DNA of 64,000 bases from an uncultured Olsenella sp. (GCA_900314495.1 OMVJ01000001.1:186001-250000), one strand, 5' to 3'; shown: positions 19,508-29,010, counted from the stretch's first letter. Notes: generated from the sequence alone by a model not told the origin. Numbers and translations are program-made.

Positions 19508-19536
19508 ATTGTAACACCTGCATCAACAATTGCAGG
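19508..19536 (-). promoter_or_regulatory. Candidate guaB promoter with overlapping dyad
   Basis: On the minus strand a TACAAT -10 candidate (19508-19513) is preceded by CCTGCA-N8-TGCAGG (19517-19536), a perfect 6-bp inverted repeat occupying the spacer and -35 positions. No good -35 is present, so the dyad may be an operator or activator site. The leader would be about 60 nt. Confidence 0.45.
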
Positions 19537-19591
19537 CGCGTCAGCAAGCCTACACGGGAAGAGCCTAGGAATCGCCACGATAAAACAATCA

Positions 19592-19618
19592 CCCCGCCGC
19601 CATTTGCCGGCGGCGGGG
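19592..19618 (-). terminator. Terminator of the GT2 glycosyltransferase gene
   Basis: CCCCGCCGCC (19592-19601) and GGCGGCGGGG (19609-19618) form a perfect 10-bp stem, followed on the minus strand by TGATTGTTTTATC. It is about 30 bp past the stop codon. Confidence 0.85.
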
Positions 19619-19648
19619 CGAGAAGCGCCAGAAGTGGACCGTGAGCCC

Positions 19649-20938
19649 CTATCCCTCGCTCATGACGTCCTCGAAGTTGACGGCAATGTCGTGCTTGGTG
19701 GGCACCCACTCGACCTTCTTGAACAGGGCCACGACGGTGATGGGGATGTAGGTCATCATGAAGATGGGGAAGGTGAAGAGGTTGGCGAAGATGCGCCACT
19801 TCTTGCGCGCGTGGATGTGCTTGCGCTCCGAGATGGTGGTGATGATGGCCAGGATGAAGAACACGATGTACATGGAGCCGAAGGTCATGATGAGCGAGCC
19901 CACGCACATGAGCAGCTCGCCCTGGGTGGCAATGAAGCCGTGGCTGAGCGAGCCCACGATGAGGTAGGTGCCGTTCACGAAGGCGGAGAGCAGGGTAAGG
20001 ATCATGCCGGGGGCCACGGTCATGAGCATGTCGTAGCTAGCGAAGCTGCGGGCCTTGAAGATGCCGCCCAGAAGGTTCCTGTTGTACGAGAAGAACACCT
20101 GGTAGAAGCCCTTGGTCCAGCGCATGCGCTGCGTCCAGGACGCCTTGAAGGTTACAGGCTGCTCGTCGAAGAACTCCGCCGGGGCGTAGCCGATCTGGAT
20201 GCCGTGCGCGCAGCAGAAGGTGGAGAACTGGATGTCCTCCGTGAGCACGTGGAAGTTCCAGCCGTGCATGCCGCGAATGATCTTCTGGGACACCAGCCAG
20301 CCGGAGCCAGAGATGGCGCAGGAGGTGCCGTGCATCATGCGAGCGTTGTTCAGGAACTTGGCCTCGCGCAGGAACCAGGTGGCGTAGGCCGCGCTCACCC
20401 AGCTGGAGTCGAAGTTCTTGGAGTTGCGGTAGGAGGTGCAGACCAGGTAGCCGGCGTCGAAGGCCTGGTTCATGATCTCCACGTAGTTGGGGGCGATGAT
20501 GTTGTCCGCATCCATGACGAAGAAGGCCTCGTACTTGTCGCCGTACTCGTTGAGGATGCGGTTGAAGGCGTAGTCCAGGACCCAGCTCTTGCCCTTGCGC
20601 ACCAGGTCGTTGCGCGCCCAGGTAATGGCACCCGCCTTCTGGGCCTCCTCAAAGGTCTTGTCGGTGCAGGCGTCCGCCACCACAAAGACGTCGATGGGGC
20701 CGTCATACTTCTGCGTGAGGATGGACCTCACCAGGTTGCCGATGACCGGCTCCTCGTTGTGTGCGGCAATGACGAAGGCGTAGCTGTGGTTCTTCTTGGC
20801 CTTGGGCAGCTTGACCTCGCCATGGATCCACACGCTGACGATGTAGACCATCTGGTAGAAGTACGCCAGGGTGTAGAACAGGAAGATGATGGTGTTGAAG
20901 ATGACTATGGGCGTTATGCCCAAGCGGTTTAGCTCCAA
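19649..20938 (-). CDS. Membrane-bound family 2 glycosyltransferase (processive type)
   Basis: The 429-residue protein begins with a hydrophobic segment (IVIFNTIIFLFYTLAYFYQ), followed by a GT-A domain. It has a DADN metal-binding motif, a TEDIQFS motif and QRMRW (Q-x-x-R-W), the signature of processive polysaccharide synthases. Three or four C-terminal membrane spans follow, including LLMCVGSLIMTFGSMYIVFF. Relatives make cellulose, N-acetylglucosamine polymers or hyaluronan, or decorate the envelope; the product cannot be told from sequence. The start is TTG at 20938, with GGCGGAA upstream. It is not in a polysaccharide operon; neighbours are guaB and an rRNA modification gene, each a separate unit. 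Confidence 0.88.
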   Translation of the reverse strand: MELNRLGITPIVIFNTIIFLFYTLAYFYQMVYIVSVWIHGEVKLPKAKKNHSYAFVIAAHNEEPVIGNLVRSILTQKYDGPIDVFVVADACTDKTFEEAQKAGAITWARNDLVRKGKSWVLDYAFNRILNEYGDKYEAFFVMDADNIIAPNYVEIMNQAFDAGYLVCTSYRNSKNFDSSWVSAAYATWFLREAKFLNNARMMHGTSCAISGSGWLVSQKIIRGMHGWNFHVLTEDIQFSTFCCAHGIQIGYAPAEFFDEQPVTFKASWTQRMRWTKGFYQVFFSYNRNLLGGIFKARSFASYDMLMTVAPGMILTLLSAFVNGTYLIVGSLSHGFIATQGELLMCVGSLIMTFGSMYIVFFILAIITTISERKHIHARKKWRIFANLFTFPIFMMTYIPITVVALFKKVEWVPTKHDIAVNFEDVMSEG

Positions 20939-20983
20939 GAGTTCCGCCTTTCTGTTGGTGTGCCGACGGCCGACACGACACCC

Positions 20984-22003
20984 CTACTCCGCACCAAGCT
21001 GCGGGCAGATGCGCTCCCCCGCCTGCGTGCGACCCATGGATGCACTTTCAAGCGACTTCAGTATACCGAGAAGATCCGCCGGGAGGCCGTCCGCAAGCTC
21101 GATGGTCTGACCCGTCACGGGATGGTCAAATCTCACGTGCCAGGAATGGAGGAACTGGCGCTTGAGGCCCAGGTTCTGCTTGTCAGTCCCGCGACCGTAC
21201 AGCTGGTCCCCCACCAGGGGGTGCCCCACGTGCCGCATGTGCACGCGAATCTGGTGGGTGCGGCCAGTGTAGAGGTGGCACTCCAGTAGCGAATAGCCCT
21301 CGTCGCGCGGACCGGCCTCGAAGCGCTCCAGGGTGGTGAAGGTGGTTATTGCCTCGCGCGCCATTGGGTCGGCCGAGACGGTCATCTTCAGGCGGTCGCG
21401 GGAGGAGCGGGCGATGCCCGTCTCTATGGTGCCGGTGTCAGGGGCGACGTAGCCCTGCACCAGCGTGATGTAGCGCCTGTCTAGCACACGCAGGCGAATC
21501 AGGTCCTGCAGGGCGCGCTGGGTGGCGTCGTCCTTGGCGGCGAGCATGAGGCCGGAGGTGTCCATGTCCAGCCGGTGAACGATGCCCGGGCGGTCGTCCC
21601 CCTGCAGAAGTCCCAGGTGCTCGTAGCCGCAGTGGGCAACCAAGGCGTTGGCCAGCGTGTCGTTGGTGTGGCCCGGGGAGGGATGGCACACCAGCCCCGC
21701 CTGCTTGGAGAGGACGATGAGGTAGTCGTCCTCGAAGCGGACGTCCAGCGGAATGCCGGTGTTGGGTGCCAAGGGGCCCGAAACCGCCTCCGCCAGCCGC
21801 ACTCGGGCCTGGACGCGGTCTCCCAGAAGGACCTTCTCTGACTTGCTGGTGGCGGGCGTGCCGTTGATGGTGACCGCACCTGACTCTATGAGCTTGGCGC
21901 ACGCACTGCGCGAGGGGCACCCCTCCACGCCCGAAAGGAAGCTGTCAAGCCGCTTCCCGTCCCCCGTTGGGCCGACGAGTGCGTTCACAAGCGTGTCTGG
22001 CAC
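20984..22003 (-). CDS. RluD-family 23S rRNA pseudouridine synthase
   Basis: The 339-residue protein has an N-terminal S4 RNA-binding domain (KRLDSFLSGVEGCPSRSACAK) and the RluA/RluD catalytic motif GIVHRLDMDTSGLML, with the nucleophilic aspartate in HRLD. A GRTHQIRVHMRHVGHPLVGD block follows. It probably modifies large-subunit rRNA (helix 69 for RluD), although RluA-family specificity cannot be assigned reliably. The start is GTG at 22003, with GAGAGG upstream. The gene lies downstream of lspA on the same strand but after a strong terminator. Confidence 0.92.
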   Translation of the reverse strand: MPDTLVNALVGPTGDGKRLDSFLSGVEGCPSRSACAKLIESGAVTINGTPATSKSEKVLLGDRVQARVRLAEAVSGPLAPNTGIPLDVRFEDDYLIVLSKQAGLVCHPSPGHTNDTLANALVAHCGYEHLGLLQGDDRPGIVHRLDMDTSGLMLAAKDDATQRALQDLIRLRVLDRRYITLVQGYVAPDTGTIETGIARSSRDRLKMTVSADPMAREAITTFTTLERFEAGPRDEGYSLLECHLYTGRTHQIRVHMRHVGHPLVGDQLYGRGTDKQNLGLKRQFLHSWHVRFDHPVTGQTIELADGLPADLLGILKSLESASMGRTQAGERICPQLGAE

Positions 22004-22069
22004 ATCTACCTCTCTGTTCTGGTTCCACAATGGTTCCCGCCGCGATGCTATGGCACCCCAGTGTAGCAA

Positions 22070-22098
22070 GGCGCCCCGACCTGAGTGGCCGGGGCGCC
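22070..22098 (-). terminator. Terminator of the ileS-lspA unit
   Basis: GGCGCCCCG (22070-22078) pairs perfectly with CGGGGCGCC (22090-22098), with CTTGCTAC after it on the minus strand. It lies about 50 bp past the lspA stop. Confidence 0.75.
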
Positions 22099-22145
22099 CA
22101 GACGTCTCAACAAAGACACGACGAAGCCGGTGCAGCAGCCTCGCG

Positions 22146-22658
22146 CTAAGCCTCCGCTTCCTTCATCTGCGCCGCCCGGCGGTGGTCCCACACCAGGAAC
22201 CCCACCAGGGAAAGTGCCACGCCGCAGGTGACGAAGATGTCCGCCACGTTGAACACCGGGAAGTTCACAAAGCTCGTGGCCAGGAAGTCAGTCACGTACC
22301 CCTGCATCACGCGGTCGATCATGTTGCCAAAGCCCCCACCAGCCACGCAGGAGAGCGTGACCACCAGAGTCATGGGAAGGTCCCTCTCGCGCACGATGAG
22401 CACGAAGATGGCCACCATGGCCGCAATGGCAACTATCACGAACACCGGCCCCGCGCCGCGGCCGATGGAGAAGGCCGCGCCGGTGTTGCGCACCAGTAGC
22501 AGGTCCAGCACGCCCGGAATCAACGTGACGGGCTGCCCCGCGGTCAGGTTGACCCTGACCGCGGCCTTGGTGGCCTGGTCGACCGCGACCACTATGCACA
22601 CGACCAGCCAGAACACCACGTAGCGGAAGCCGCGACTGTCTGTGACCCTGGAATCCAC
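22146..22658 (-). CDS. lspA: Lipoprotein signal peptidase (signal peptidase II)
   Basis: LspA is a membrane aspartyl protease that removes signal peptides from prolipoproteins. The roughly 170-residue protein has four predicted membrane spans and the two catalytic motifs GNMIDRV and FNVADIF (one aspartate each). It also has LLLVRNTGAAFSIG typical of the family. The start is taken as GTG at 22658, because GAGGAG lies 8 bp upstream. The next in-frame GTG at 22667 is too close to that Shine-Dalgarno. It begins about 20 bp after ileS, so the pair is probably one transcript, an arrangement common in bacteria. Confidence 0.94.
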   Translation of the reverse strand: MDSRVTDSRGFRYVVFWLVVCIVVAVDQATKAAVRVNLTAGQPVTLIPGVLDLLLVRNTGAAFSIGRGAGPVFVIVAIAAMVAIFVLIVRERDLPMTLVVTLSCVAGGGFGNMIDRVMQGYVTDFLATSFVNFPVFNVADIFVTCGVALSLVGFLVWDHRRAAQMKEAEA

Positions 22659-22676
22659 GTCAGCCACTCCTCGGCA

Positions 22677-25475
22677 CTAGGCAATAGCGTCATGGCAACG
22701 CGGGCAGAGACCGTCGATGCCAAGCGTGCGGTAGTTCCAGCAACGCGGGCAGCGCTCGCCGTTGGCTGGCAGGACCTGGCAGGAGAGCTCCTCGCCCTCG
22801 TGCACGCACACCTCCGAGCAGACGAAGGGTTCTGCCAGGTCACAGCCGTACTCGCCGGTAAGGGCCGCGAAGGCCTCTGCCGGCAGGGTGAGCTCCGCAC
22901 GGGATGCCGTGGTGGTCTTCTCGGCTATGACGCCCTTGCCCTGGGCCTCCTCGTAGGCCTTGGTGAAGGCGGCACGAGCCTCGACCATGGCGTCGTAGGC
23001 GGGCAGGTACCTCTGGTACTCCTCGGCCGTCATGGGAGCCTGGAACCAGTCCAGCAGGGCGGCGTACTTCTGGTCGTCGCGCATGGAGGCCGGCAGGTAG
23101 GCCATGACCTCGTCCGTGGTGTAGACCAGGATGGGCTGGAAGTCGCGCAGCAGCATCTCCAGGATGTAGGCCCAGGTGGTCTGCGCGGAGCGACGGTCCT
23201 TGGACTCCACGCCACCGCAGTACATGCGGTCCTTGGTGGCGTTGAGGTAGCCGTTGGAGAGCTCGGTCACATAGTCGTACAGGGTACGGAAGACAACGTT
23301 GAAGCGGTAGCCGGCATAGGCCTCGGCCACGGCGTCATGCACCTTGCACATGTTTGCCAGCGTCACGCGGTCGTAGGCAGTGAGCTCGCTCACGGGCAGG
23401 GCGTCAGTGGCAGGATCGAACTGATCCTCAAGCTCGCCCAGCAGGAAGCGGAAGGTGTTGCGAATCTTGCGGTAGGCGTCACCCACGCGGTCCAGAATCT
23501 GGGCATCGCAGGGAACGTCCGTGGAGGTGTCCACCGAGGACACCCACAGGCGCAGGATGTCGGCACCGCGGGTGTCGCACTCCATGTTGGGGTCGATGGT
23601 GTTGCCCAGGGACTTGGACATCTTGCGGCCCTGGCCGTCCAGGGTGAAGCCCTGGCTCACCACGGACTTGTAGGGGGCAACGCCGTAGGCGCCCACGGAG
23701 GTCATGAGCGCGCTCATGAACCAGCCACGGTGCTGGTCGGAACCCTCAAGGTACATGTCCGCCGGGAACTTGAGGTAGTCGCGGTGCTTGCAAACCGCGG
23801 TGTGGCTCACGCCAGAGTCCCACCACACGTCCAGGATGTCCTTGTTGGGCTTGAGGTTGTGGCTGCCGCACTTGGGGCAGGTGCAGGCCTCACCCAAGTA
23901 GTCCTTGGGGTCGTCCGTGAACCATGCGTCGGAGCCCTTCTCGTGGAAGAGCTGAATGACCTTGTCCAGCGTGGCGTCGTTCATCACGGTCTCGCCGCAG
24001 TCCTGGCAGGTGAAGGCCGGAATCGGCACGCCCCAGTTGCGCTGGCGTGAGATGCACCAGTCCGGGCGCTGCTCCACCATGGAGCCAATGCGCTTGACGG
24101 AGTGCGAGGGGTAGAACCTGACCTTCTTCAGCTCGTCCGTGGCCTGCTTGCGAAGGCCCGTCTTGTCCATGGAGACGAACCACTGGCTGGTGGCACGGAA
24201 GATAACCGGCTGCTTGCAACGCCAGCAGTGCGGGTAGCTGTGCGTGATGTCCTCATGCAGGATGAGGGTGCCGCGCTCCTTGAGCCACTCGATGATCTTG
24301 GGGTTGGCCTCGTTGACCTCCATGCCGGACCAGGGGCCGCCCGTGCCCATGCCGTCACCCTTGTAGAAGCGGCCGTCGTCGTCCACGGGCATGACGATGG
24401 GGATGTTGAAGCGCATGCCGGCGTTGTAGTCGTCCACGCCATGGCCGGGTGCGGTGTGGACCACGCCCGTACCGTCGTCCAAGGTGACGTAATCGGCGTA
24501 GATGAACTCGCCCTCCACGCCCTGGTCACCGAAGATGGGCTGCTTGTACTTGTTGTGGCAGAGGTCCACGCCGTTCATGCGCCAGGTCTGGCCGTCGGGC
24601 GTGGTGGCCAGCTCGTACGACTCGTAGCCGAACTTGCCGCAGCAACGCTCCACCAAGGCCTCAGCCATAATCTCCGCACGTCCGTCCACCAGCACGGCAA
24701 CGTAGTCGGCCTCGGGATGCAGGATGACGGCATCGTCCGCGGGCAGGGTCCAGGGGGTGGTGGTCCAAATGTCAACCCAAAGGTTGTCCTTGTAAGCCTC
24801 CAGACCCGCAGGGACGGTGGTCATCTGGAAGCGCACGAAGATTGCCGGGCTGACCTCGTCGCCGTACTCGATCTCTGCCTCTGCGAGTGCCGTGTGGCAG
24901 TGGGAGCACCAGTGCACAGGTTTGCGCCCACGGTAGATGGCACCCTTGTCGAAGATGGCCTTGAAGATCTCCACATCTGTGGCGTCGTAGTCGTGGGTGT
25001 AGGTGAGGTAGGGGTTGTCCCACTCCGCCAGCACGCCAAGGCGCTTGAAGCCCTGACGCTGCGTGTCGACCTGTTCCACGGCGACCTTGTTGCAGATCTC
25101 ACGGATCTTGACGGTGGGCAGCTGGTTGAACTTGTCGGTCCCCAGCTCCTCCTCCACCTTGTGCTCGATAGGCTGTCCATGGCAGTCCCAACCAGGCACG
25201 TACGGGGTCTGGTAACCGCGCATGGCCCAGTAGCGGTTGATCATGTCCTTAGAAATCTTGTTCTGCGCGTGGCCGAGGTGGATGGGGCCGTTGGCATACG
25301 GGGGACCGTCGTGCAGCACGAACTTATCGTGTCCCTCGTTCTTCTTGAGCAGCAGCTCGTAGACGTGGTTCTCCTCCCAGTCCTTGAGCCGCTTGGGCTC
25401 GTTCTGGGTCAGGCCAGCCCGCATGGGGAACTTGGTCTTGGGGAGGTTCATCGTCTTCTTGTACTGATTTGCCAC
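22677..25475 (-). CDS. ileS: Isoleucyl-tRNA synthetase
   Basis: IleS charges tRNA-Ile and edits mischarged valine. The 932-residue protein contains the HIGH motif (PYANGPIHLGHAQNK), the inserted editing domain, WDCHGQPIE and the KMSKS loop (KMSKSLGN). The tRNA-binding C-terminus ends in two CxxC pairs (GERCPRCW and GLCPRCHD), probably a zinc ribbon. The start codon is GTG at 25475, preceded by AGAGGAAG. The leader carries a T-box element. It is followed directly by lspA. Confidence 0.98.
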   Translation of the reverse strand: MANQYKKTMNLPKTKFPMRAGLTQNEPKRLKDWEENHVYELLLKKNEGHDKFVLHDGPPYANGPIHLGHAQNKISKDMINRYWAMRGYQTPYVPGWDCHGQPIEHKVEEELGTDKFNQLPTVKIREICNKVAVEQVDTQRQGFKRLGVLAEWDNPYLTYTHDYDATDVEIFKAIFDKGAIYRGRKPVHWCSHCHTALAEAEIEYGDEVSPAIFVRFQMTTVPAGLEAYKDNLWVDIWTTTPWTLPADDAVILHPEADYVAVLVDGRAEIMAEALVERCCGKFGYESYELATTPDGQTWRMNGVDLCHNKYKQPIFGDQGVEGEFIYADYVTLDDGTGVVHTAPGHGVDDYNAGMRFNIPIVMPVDDDGRFYKGDGMGTGGPWSGMEVNEANPKIIEWLKERGTLILHEDITHSYPHCWRCKQPVIFRATSQWFVSMDKTGLRKQATDELKKVRFYPSHSVKRIGSMVEQRPDWCISRQRNWGVPIPAFTCQDCGETVMNDATLDKVIQLFHEKGSDAWFTDDPKDYLGEACTCPKCGSHNLKPNKDILDVWWDSGVSHTAVCKHRDYLKFPADMYLEGSDQHRGWFMSALMTSVGAYGVAPYKSVVSQGFTLDGQGRKMSKSLGNTIDPNMECDTRGADILRLWVSSVDTSTDVPCDAQILDRVGDAYRKIRNTFRFLLGELEDQFDPATDALPVSELTAYDRVTLANMCKVHDAVAEAYAGYRFNVVFRTLYDYVTELSNGYLNATKDRMYCGGVESKDRRSAQTTWAYILEMLLRDFQPILVYTTDEVMAYLPASMRDDQKYAALLDWFQAPMTAEEYQRYLPAYDAMVEARAAFTKAYEEAQGKGVIAEKTTTASRAELTLPAEAFAALTGEYGCDLAEPFVCSEVCVHEGEELSCQVLPANGERCPRCWNYRTLGIDGLCPRCHDAIA

Positions 25476-25511
25476 CTCTTGCTTCCTCTCTTGCTAACCG
25501 TGGACGCCCAC

Positions 25512-25770
25512 AAAAAAGCGCCCGTCCCTCTTGCTGGGACGAAGCGCTCCATTGGCACACTTCGCTTGTAAACCACCCAGCGAGCGGAAATCCGCCTTAC
25601 TCGGTTGGCCCGTCTCGGCGACCATTCCCGGTGACGCCTACTTGCCACCCGAAGGCGACTTTGGGGCCACAGCTCTGGGGTGATTTTCACCTGGACGCGA
25701 CCGCGGAATCTCAGCCACTCCGCTCTCTGTAGGGCGCGCTACCCAGGCTACTCTCCCCTTCACAGCTTCA
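25512..25770 (-). ncRNA. Isoleucine-specific T-box riboswitch leader of ileS
   Basis: The minus-strand leader has the T-box parts in order. A Stem I region has AGAGAGCG and GTGGCTGAGA, and a specifier-loop segment GTGAAAATCACC places the Ile codon ATC at 25682-25684. The antiterminator bulge TGGGTGGTTTAC is at 25568-25579. A Rho-independent terminator follows: AGCGCTTCGTCCC (25536-25548) with GGGACGGGCGCT (25517-25528), then TTTTTT. Uncharged tRNA-Ile would pair with the ATC and with UGGU and stop termination. The T-box motif deviates from the common GGGTGGTACCGCG form. Confidence 0.85.
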
Positions 25771-25777
25771 AGCGTTC

Positions 25778-25786
25778 AGGATAGCA
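25778..25786 (-). promoter_or_regulatory. Extended -10 promoter element of ileS
   Basis: On the minus strand TGC-TATCCT (-10 at 25778-25783) places the transcript start just upstream of the T-box Stem I. No good -35 is seen. Confidence 0.5.
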
Positions 25787-25872
25787 CGACGAACGGCATC
25801 CAATCGCGTGAAGGCAAAATACCCCGCCCTACTCTCCAGCCCAGGCTACAGGCCTGCGTCGCACCACTGCCC

Positions 25873-26793
25873 TCAGGAGGATCGAGGAACATGCTTTCGC
25901 GACGGGACTAAACGTCCAGTCGCCAGTGACCCCTCCACTTGGGCAGCCTGATCATCGGAAATGCCAGTGCAATCCCGCGCAACGGCCCGCTCCACGCCCT
26001 GCCTCAGAAGACGCTCGTAAATCTCTTTCGCCGCGGAGGCCTTACCCTGCTCCATACCTTGTTCGATGCCCCGCTCGATGCCCTTTTCAACAAGGACTCT
26101 ACGCTCCTTCTCTTCGTCGTACTCCGTGAGCAGCATATCCCTCACCTCACCCTTGTGTTTTAGAAGGTATGCGCTGAGTATACCCCGCGAGATGCAGTCA
26201 TCCACAGCGCCATCCATGGCCTTCTCAGGACTGAGCCCGCGTTCCCGCCCCAAACGAAACGCAGCCACGAGCTCTGAATACCCACGAAGAGTGGGGCTCC
26301 TCTGCATGAGAGCCTCGTTGTATCCCGCGTTGATGTTAATGGCGTGAGCCGTCCACTCGTATCCCTCAGACTTGGCGCTGAAAGCCTCTGAGAGCCGCAT
26401 GTCGAACTGGTCCGGCTGGTCCTGTTCCCCGTTGTAGAGCACGTAATACCGAGGCGCAGGGATCTTCAGAAGCTTGGGATAGTAGATGCTCTCGTTGGCC
26501 ATCCGTGAGATTATTCCCTCATACTCCCGGGCAAAATACAACAGGCCTCGCAAGGGCATATTTGGATTTGGAGTGCTCTGGTGCTCGAACAGGACCAACT
26601 GCTCCTGGAAGATCACCGCTACGTCATTCTTCATGGAAAGGTACAGCGCGTCCTCCAACGTCACCACCTCCAGGTCTTCCACGCCCGCATACTCGGTACC
26701 GAGCACGGCGTTGTAAAGCTCCAGTGCGTATTCCTTTCTGGAGAAGAGTGCACAGAATAGTCGATCCTTGTGGTTCCTTTGCATGGCAGCCAT
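25873..26793 (-). CDS. Rpn family recombination-promoting nuclease / PD-(D/E)XK transposase-like protein
   Basis: The 306-residue protein starts MAAMQRNHKDRLFCALFSRK. It contains the family core VAVIFQEQLVLFEHQST, in which the glutamate and Gln of an ExxxLxxxEHQS-type motif represent part of the PD-(D/E)XK site. It then has MPLRGLLYFAREYEG and PAPRYYVLYNG, all typical of Rpn/YhgA-like nucleases, and a repetitive EKGIERGIEQGMEQGK helix near the C-terminus. Relatives are DNA endonucleases, some acting in phage defence with small internal products. The ATG at 26793 has GGGGGAGGAACG upstream. The gene is visibly less GC-rich than its neighbours (near 50% in places) and sits alone, suggesting horizontal gain. 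A palindrome overlaps its promoter. Confidence 0.88.
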   Translation of the reverse strand: MAAMQRNHKDRLFCALFSRKEYALELYNAVLGTEYAGVEDLEVVTLEDALYLSMKNDVAVIFQEQLVLFEHQSTPNPNMPLRGLLYFAREYEGIISRMANESIYYPKLLKIPAPRYYVLYNGEQDQPDQFDMRLSEAFSAKSEGYEWTAHAININAGYNEALMQRSPTLRGYSELVAAFRLGRERGLSPEKAMDGAVDDCISRGILSAYLLKHKGEVRDMLLTEYDEEKERRVLVEKGIERGIEQGMEQGKASAAKEIYERLLRQGVERAVARDCTGISDDQAAQVEGSLATGRLVPSRKHVPRSS

Positions 26794-26821
26794 CGTTCCT
26801 CCCCCTACATAACAGAACATT

Positions 26822-26857
26822 TGTACGTATCGTACACACGTTCGTACATTGAGTCAA
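26822..26857 (-). promoter_or_regulatory. Promoter of the Rpn gene with palindromic operator over the -10
   Basis: On the minus strand TTGACT (26852-26857) and TACGAT (26829-26834) are 17 bp apart. The perfect dyad TGTACG-TAT-CGTACA (26822-26836) covers the -10, and a third CGTACA half-site lies at 26843-26848, inside the spacer. A dimeric repressor could block the promoter directly; no regulator gene is adjacent. Confidence 0.65.
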
Positions 26858-27016
26858 TACATCCCCGAAGGAAAAGCGACAAACGACCCCAGGGCCCCGC
26901 ACAAACAAAAGTTTGTATGGCCCGTGTAAGAAACTGGTGACGGCGGGTACCATCAACTACATCCAAACTAGCTATGGGCAACTTGTGCCCTAGCAGGCAA
27001 CCATAGGATTCAAGAC

Positions 27017-28945
27017 ATGGAAAAGAGGCGACAGGCAGGCATGGACAACAATGACAAGAAGCGTCGCCAATCAATGATCATATACGTGATCATCGCGATT
27101 GCACTCATCTTTGCCTTGAACCAGTCAATGGGCAGGTACGTCCAGAGGCAGGTCCAGACGGTCAGCTACTCCGACTTCCTGGAGCAGGTGGAGGACAACA
27201 AGGTCAAGGAGGTGGAGCTGGACACCTCTTCCAACAAAATCCAATTCAAGACCAGCACGGACGAAGACGCACAGGTATACGAGACCACGGCCTTCCCCAA
27301 TGACGATGGCCTGGTCGACATGCTTCGCGAGCACAACGTGGACTTCTCCGCGGAGATCCCGGACCAGAGCAACGACATCTGGATCTATATGCTTGTCTCG
27401 TACGTGCTGCCCATCGTGATCTTCTTCGGTCTTGGCTGGTGGCTCAACCGCAGGCTGCGCAAGCAGCTGGGCGGTGACGACCCCTCCATGGACTTCGGCG
27501 GGGGCGGCTTCGGCGGCTTCGGTGCCGGCAATCTTGGCAAGTCCAATGCCAAGATTGTCGGCGAGAAGGAGACGGGCGTCACCTTCAAGGACGTGGCGGG
27601 CCAAGACGAGGCCAAGGAGTCCCTGCAGGAGATTGCCAATTTCCTTGACAACCCCAAGAAGTACGCAGACATTGGAGCCCGCTGCCCACGCGGCGCCCTC
27701 CTGGTGGGCCCTCCCGGCACGGGCAAGACCCTCCTCGCGAAGGCCGTCGCAGGCGAGGCGAAGGTGCCCTTCTTCAGCATCTCCGGATCTGAGTTCGTGG
27801 AGATGTTCGTGGGCCGCGGTGCCGCCAAGGTGCGCGACCTCTTCAAGCAGGCCAACGAGAAGGCCCCCTGCATCGTCTTCATCGACGAGATAGACACCAT
27901 CGGCAAGCGCCGCGACACCTCCATCAACTCCAACGACGAGCGCGAGCAGACGCTGAACCAGCTTCTGACCGAGATGGACGGCTTTGACAACAACAAGGGC
28001 ATAGTCGTGCTGGGCGCCACCAACAGGCCCGACACGCTGGATCCCGCACTCACCCGTCCCGGCCGCTTCGACCGGCGCATCCCCGTGGAGCTGCCTGACC
28101 TTGTTGGCCGCGAAGCCATCCTCAAGATCCACGCCGACGACGTCAAGATGCAGCCGGGCGTCGACCTGGGCGTCATCGCCCGCGCCACGCCCGGCGCCTC
28201 TGGCGCAGACCTGGCCAACATCATCAATGAGGCCGCCCTCCGCGCCGTCCGCATGGGCCGCAACCGCGTGACCCAGGAGGACATAGAGGAGTCCGTGGAG
28301 GTCGTCATCGCCGGCGAGAAGCGCAAAAGCACCGTCCTCTCCGACCACGAGAAGCAGGTCGTCTCCTACCATGAGACTGGCCACGCCATCGTCGCCGCGG
28401 CCCAGAAGGGCACGGCGCCCGTCTCCAAGATCACCATCGTCCCCCGCACCTCCGGCGCGCTTGGCTACACCATGCAGGTGGACGAGGACGAGCACTACCT
28501 GGAGACCAAGGGCGACATGGAGAACCAGATCGCCACGCTCTGCGGCGGCCGCGCTGCAGAGGAGCTCATCTTCGGCGAGGCCACCAACGGCGCCTCCAAC
28601 GACATCGAGAAGGCCACCAAGATCGCCCGAGCCATGGTCACACAGTACGGCATGACCGAGAAGTTCGGCATGGTCCAGCTTGGCCAGCAACGCAACCGCT
28701 ACCTTGGCGGCGGCGCGGAGCTCACCTGCTCCGAGGGCACCGCCCAGCAGATTGACGCCGAGGTCCAGCGCATTGTTGAGGAGGGCCACACCAAGGCCCT
28801 GGACATCCTGAGGGCCAACCGCTTCAAGCTGCACGAGATTGCACGCTACCTGCAGAAGAAGGAGACCATCACCGGCGAGGAGTTCATGAACATCTTCACG
28901 CGCGACGACGGCTTCGCCCCAAGCCTGCCGGAGAAGCAGGCATAG
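27017..28945 (+). CDS. ftsH: ATP-dependent zinc metalloprotease FtsH
   Basis: FtsH is a membrane-anchored AAA+ protease that degrades misfolded membrane proteins and regulators. The 642-residue protein has two N-terminal membrane spans ([16 protein letters not shown] and [19 protein letters not shown]) flanking the extracytoplasmic domain. The AAA domain carries Walker A GPPGTGKT, Walker B IVFIDEID and the RPGRFDR second region of homology. The zinc protease motif is HETGH, where HEAGH is usual. The ATG at 27017 is used because AGGA lies 8 bp upstream; an internal ATG at 27041 ([11 protein letters not shown]) is an alternative. It is divergent from the Rpn gene. An ACAAAC-AAAA-GTTTGT dyad (26901-26916) lies upstream. 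Confidence 0.97.
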   Translation: MEKRRQAGMDNNDKKRRQSMIIYVIIAIALIFALNQSMGRYVQRQVQTVSYSDFLEQVEDNKVKEVELDTSSNKIQFKTSTDEDAQVYETTAFPNDDGLVDMLREHNVDFSAEIPDQSNDIWIYMLVSYVLPIVIFFGLGWWLNRRLRKQLGGDDPSMDFGGGGFGGFGAGNLGKSNAKIVGEKETGVTFKDVAGQDEAKESLQEIANFLDNPKKYADIGARCPRGALLVGPPGTGKTLLAKAVAGEAKVPFFSISGSEFVEMFVGRGAAKVRDLFKQANEKAPCIVFIDEIDTIGKRRDTSINSNDEREQTLNQLLTEMDGFDNNKGIVVLGATNRPDTLDPALTRPGRFDRRIPVELPDLVGREAILKIHADDVKMQPGVDLGVIARATPGASGADLANIINEAALRAVRMGRNRVTQEDIEESVEVVIAGEKRKSTVLSDHEKQVVSYHETGHAIVAAAQKGTAPVSKITIVPRTSGALGYTMQVDEDEHYLETKGDMENQIATLCGGRAAEELIFGEATNGASNDIEKATKIARAMVTQYGMTEKFGMVQLGQQRNRYLGGGAELTCSEGTAQQIDAEVQRIVEEGHTKALDILRANRFKLHEIARYLQKKETITGEEFMNIFTRDDGFAPSLPEKQA

Positions 28946-28974
28946 CGGCTTAATCACGACGCGCAGGCAACCGC

Positions 28975-29010
28975 AGCGGCGGGGAGGCACAAGGTGGCCT
29001 CCCCGCCGCT
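28975..29010 (+). terminator. Rho-independent terminator of ftsH
   Basis: AGCGGCGGGGAGGC (28975-28988) and GCCTCCCCGCCGCT (28997-29010) form a perfect 14-bp stem followed by TTT, 29 bp past the ftsH stop. Confidence 0.9.
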
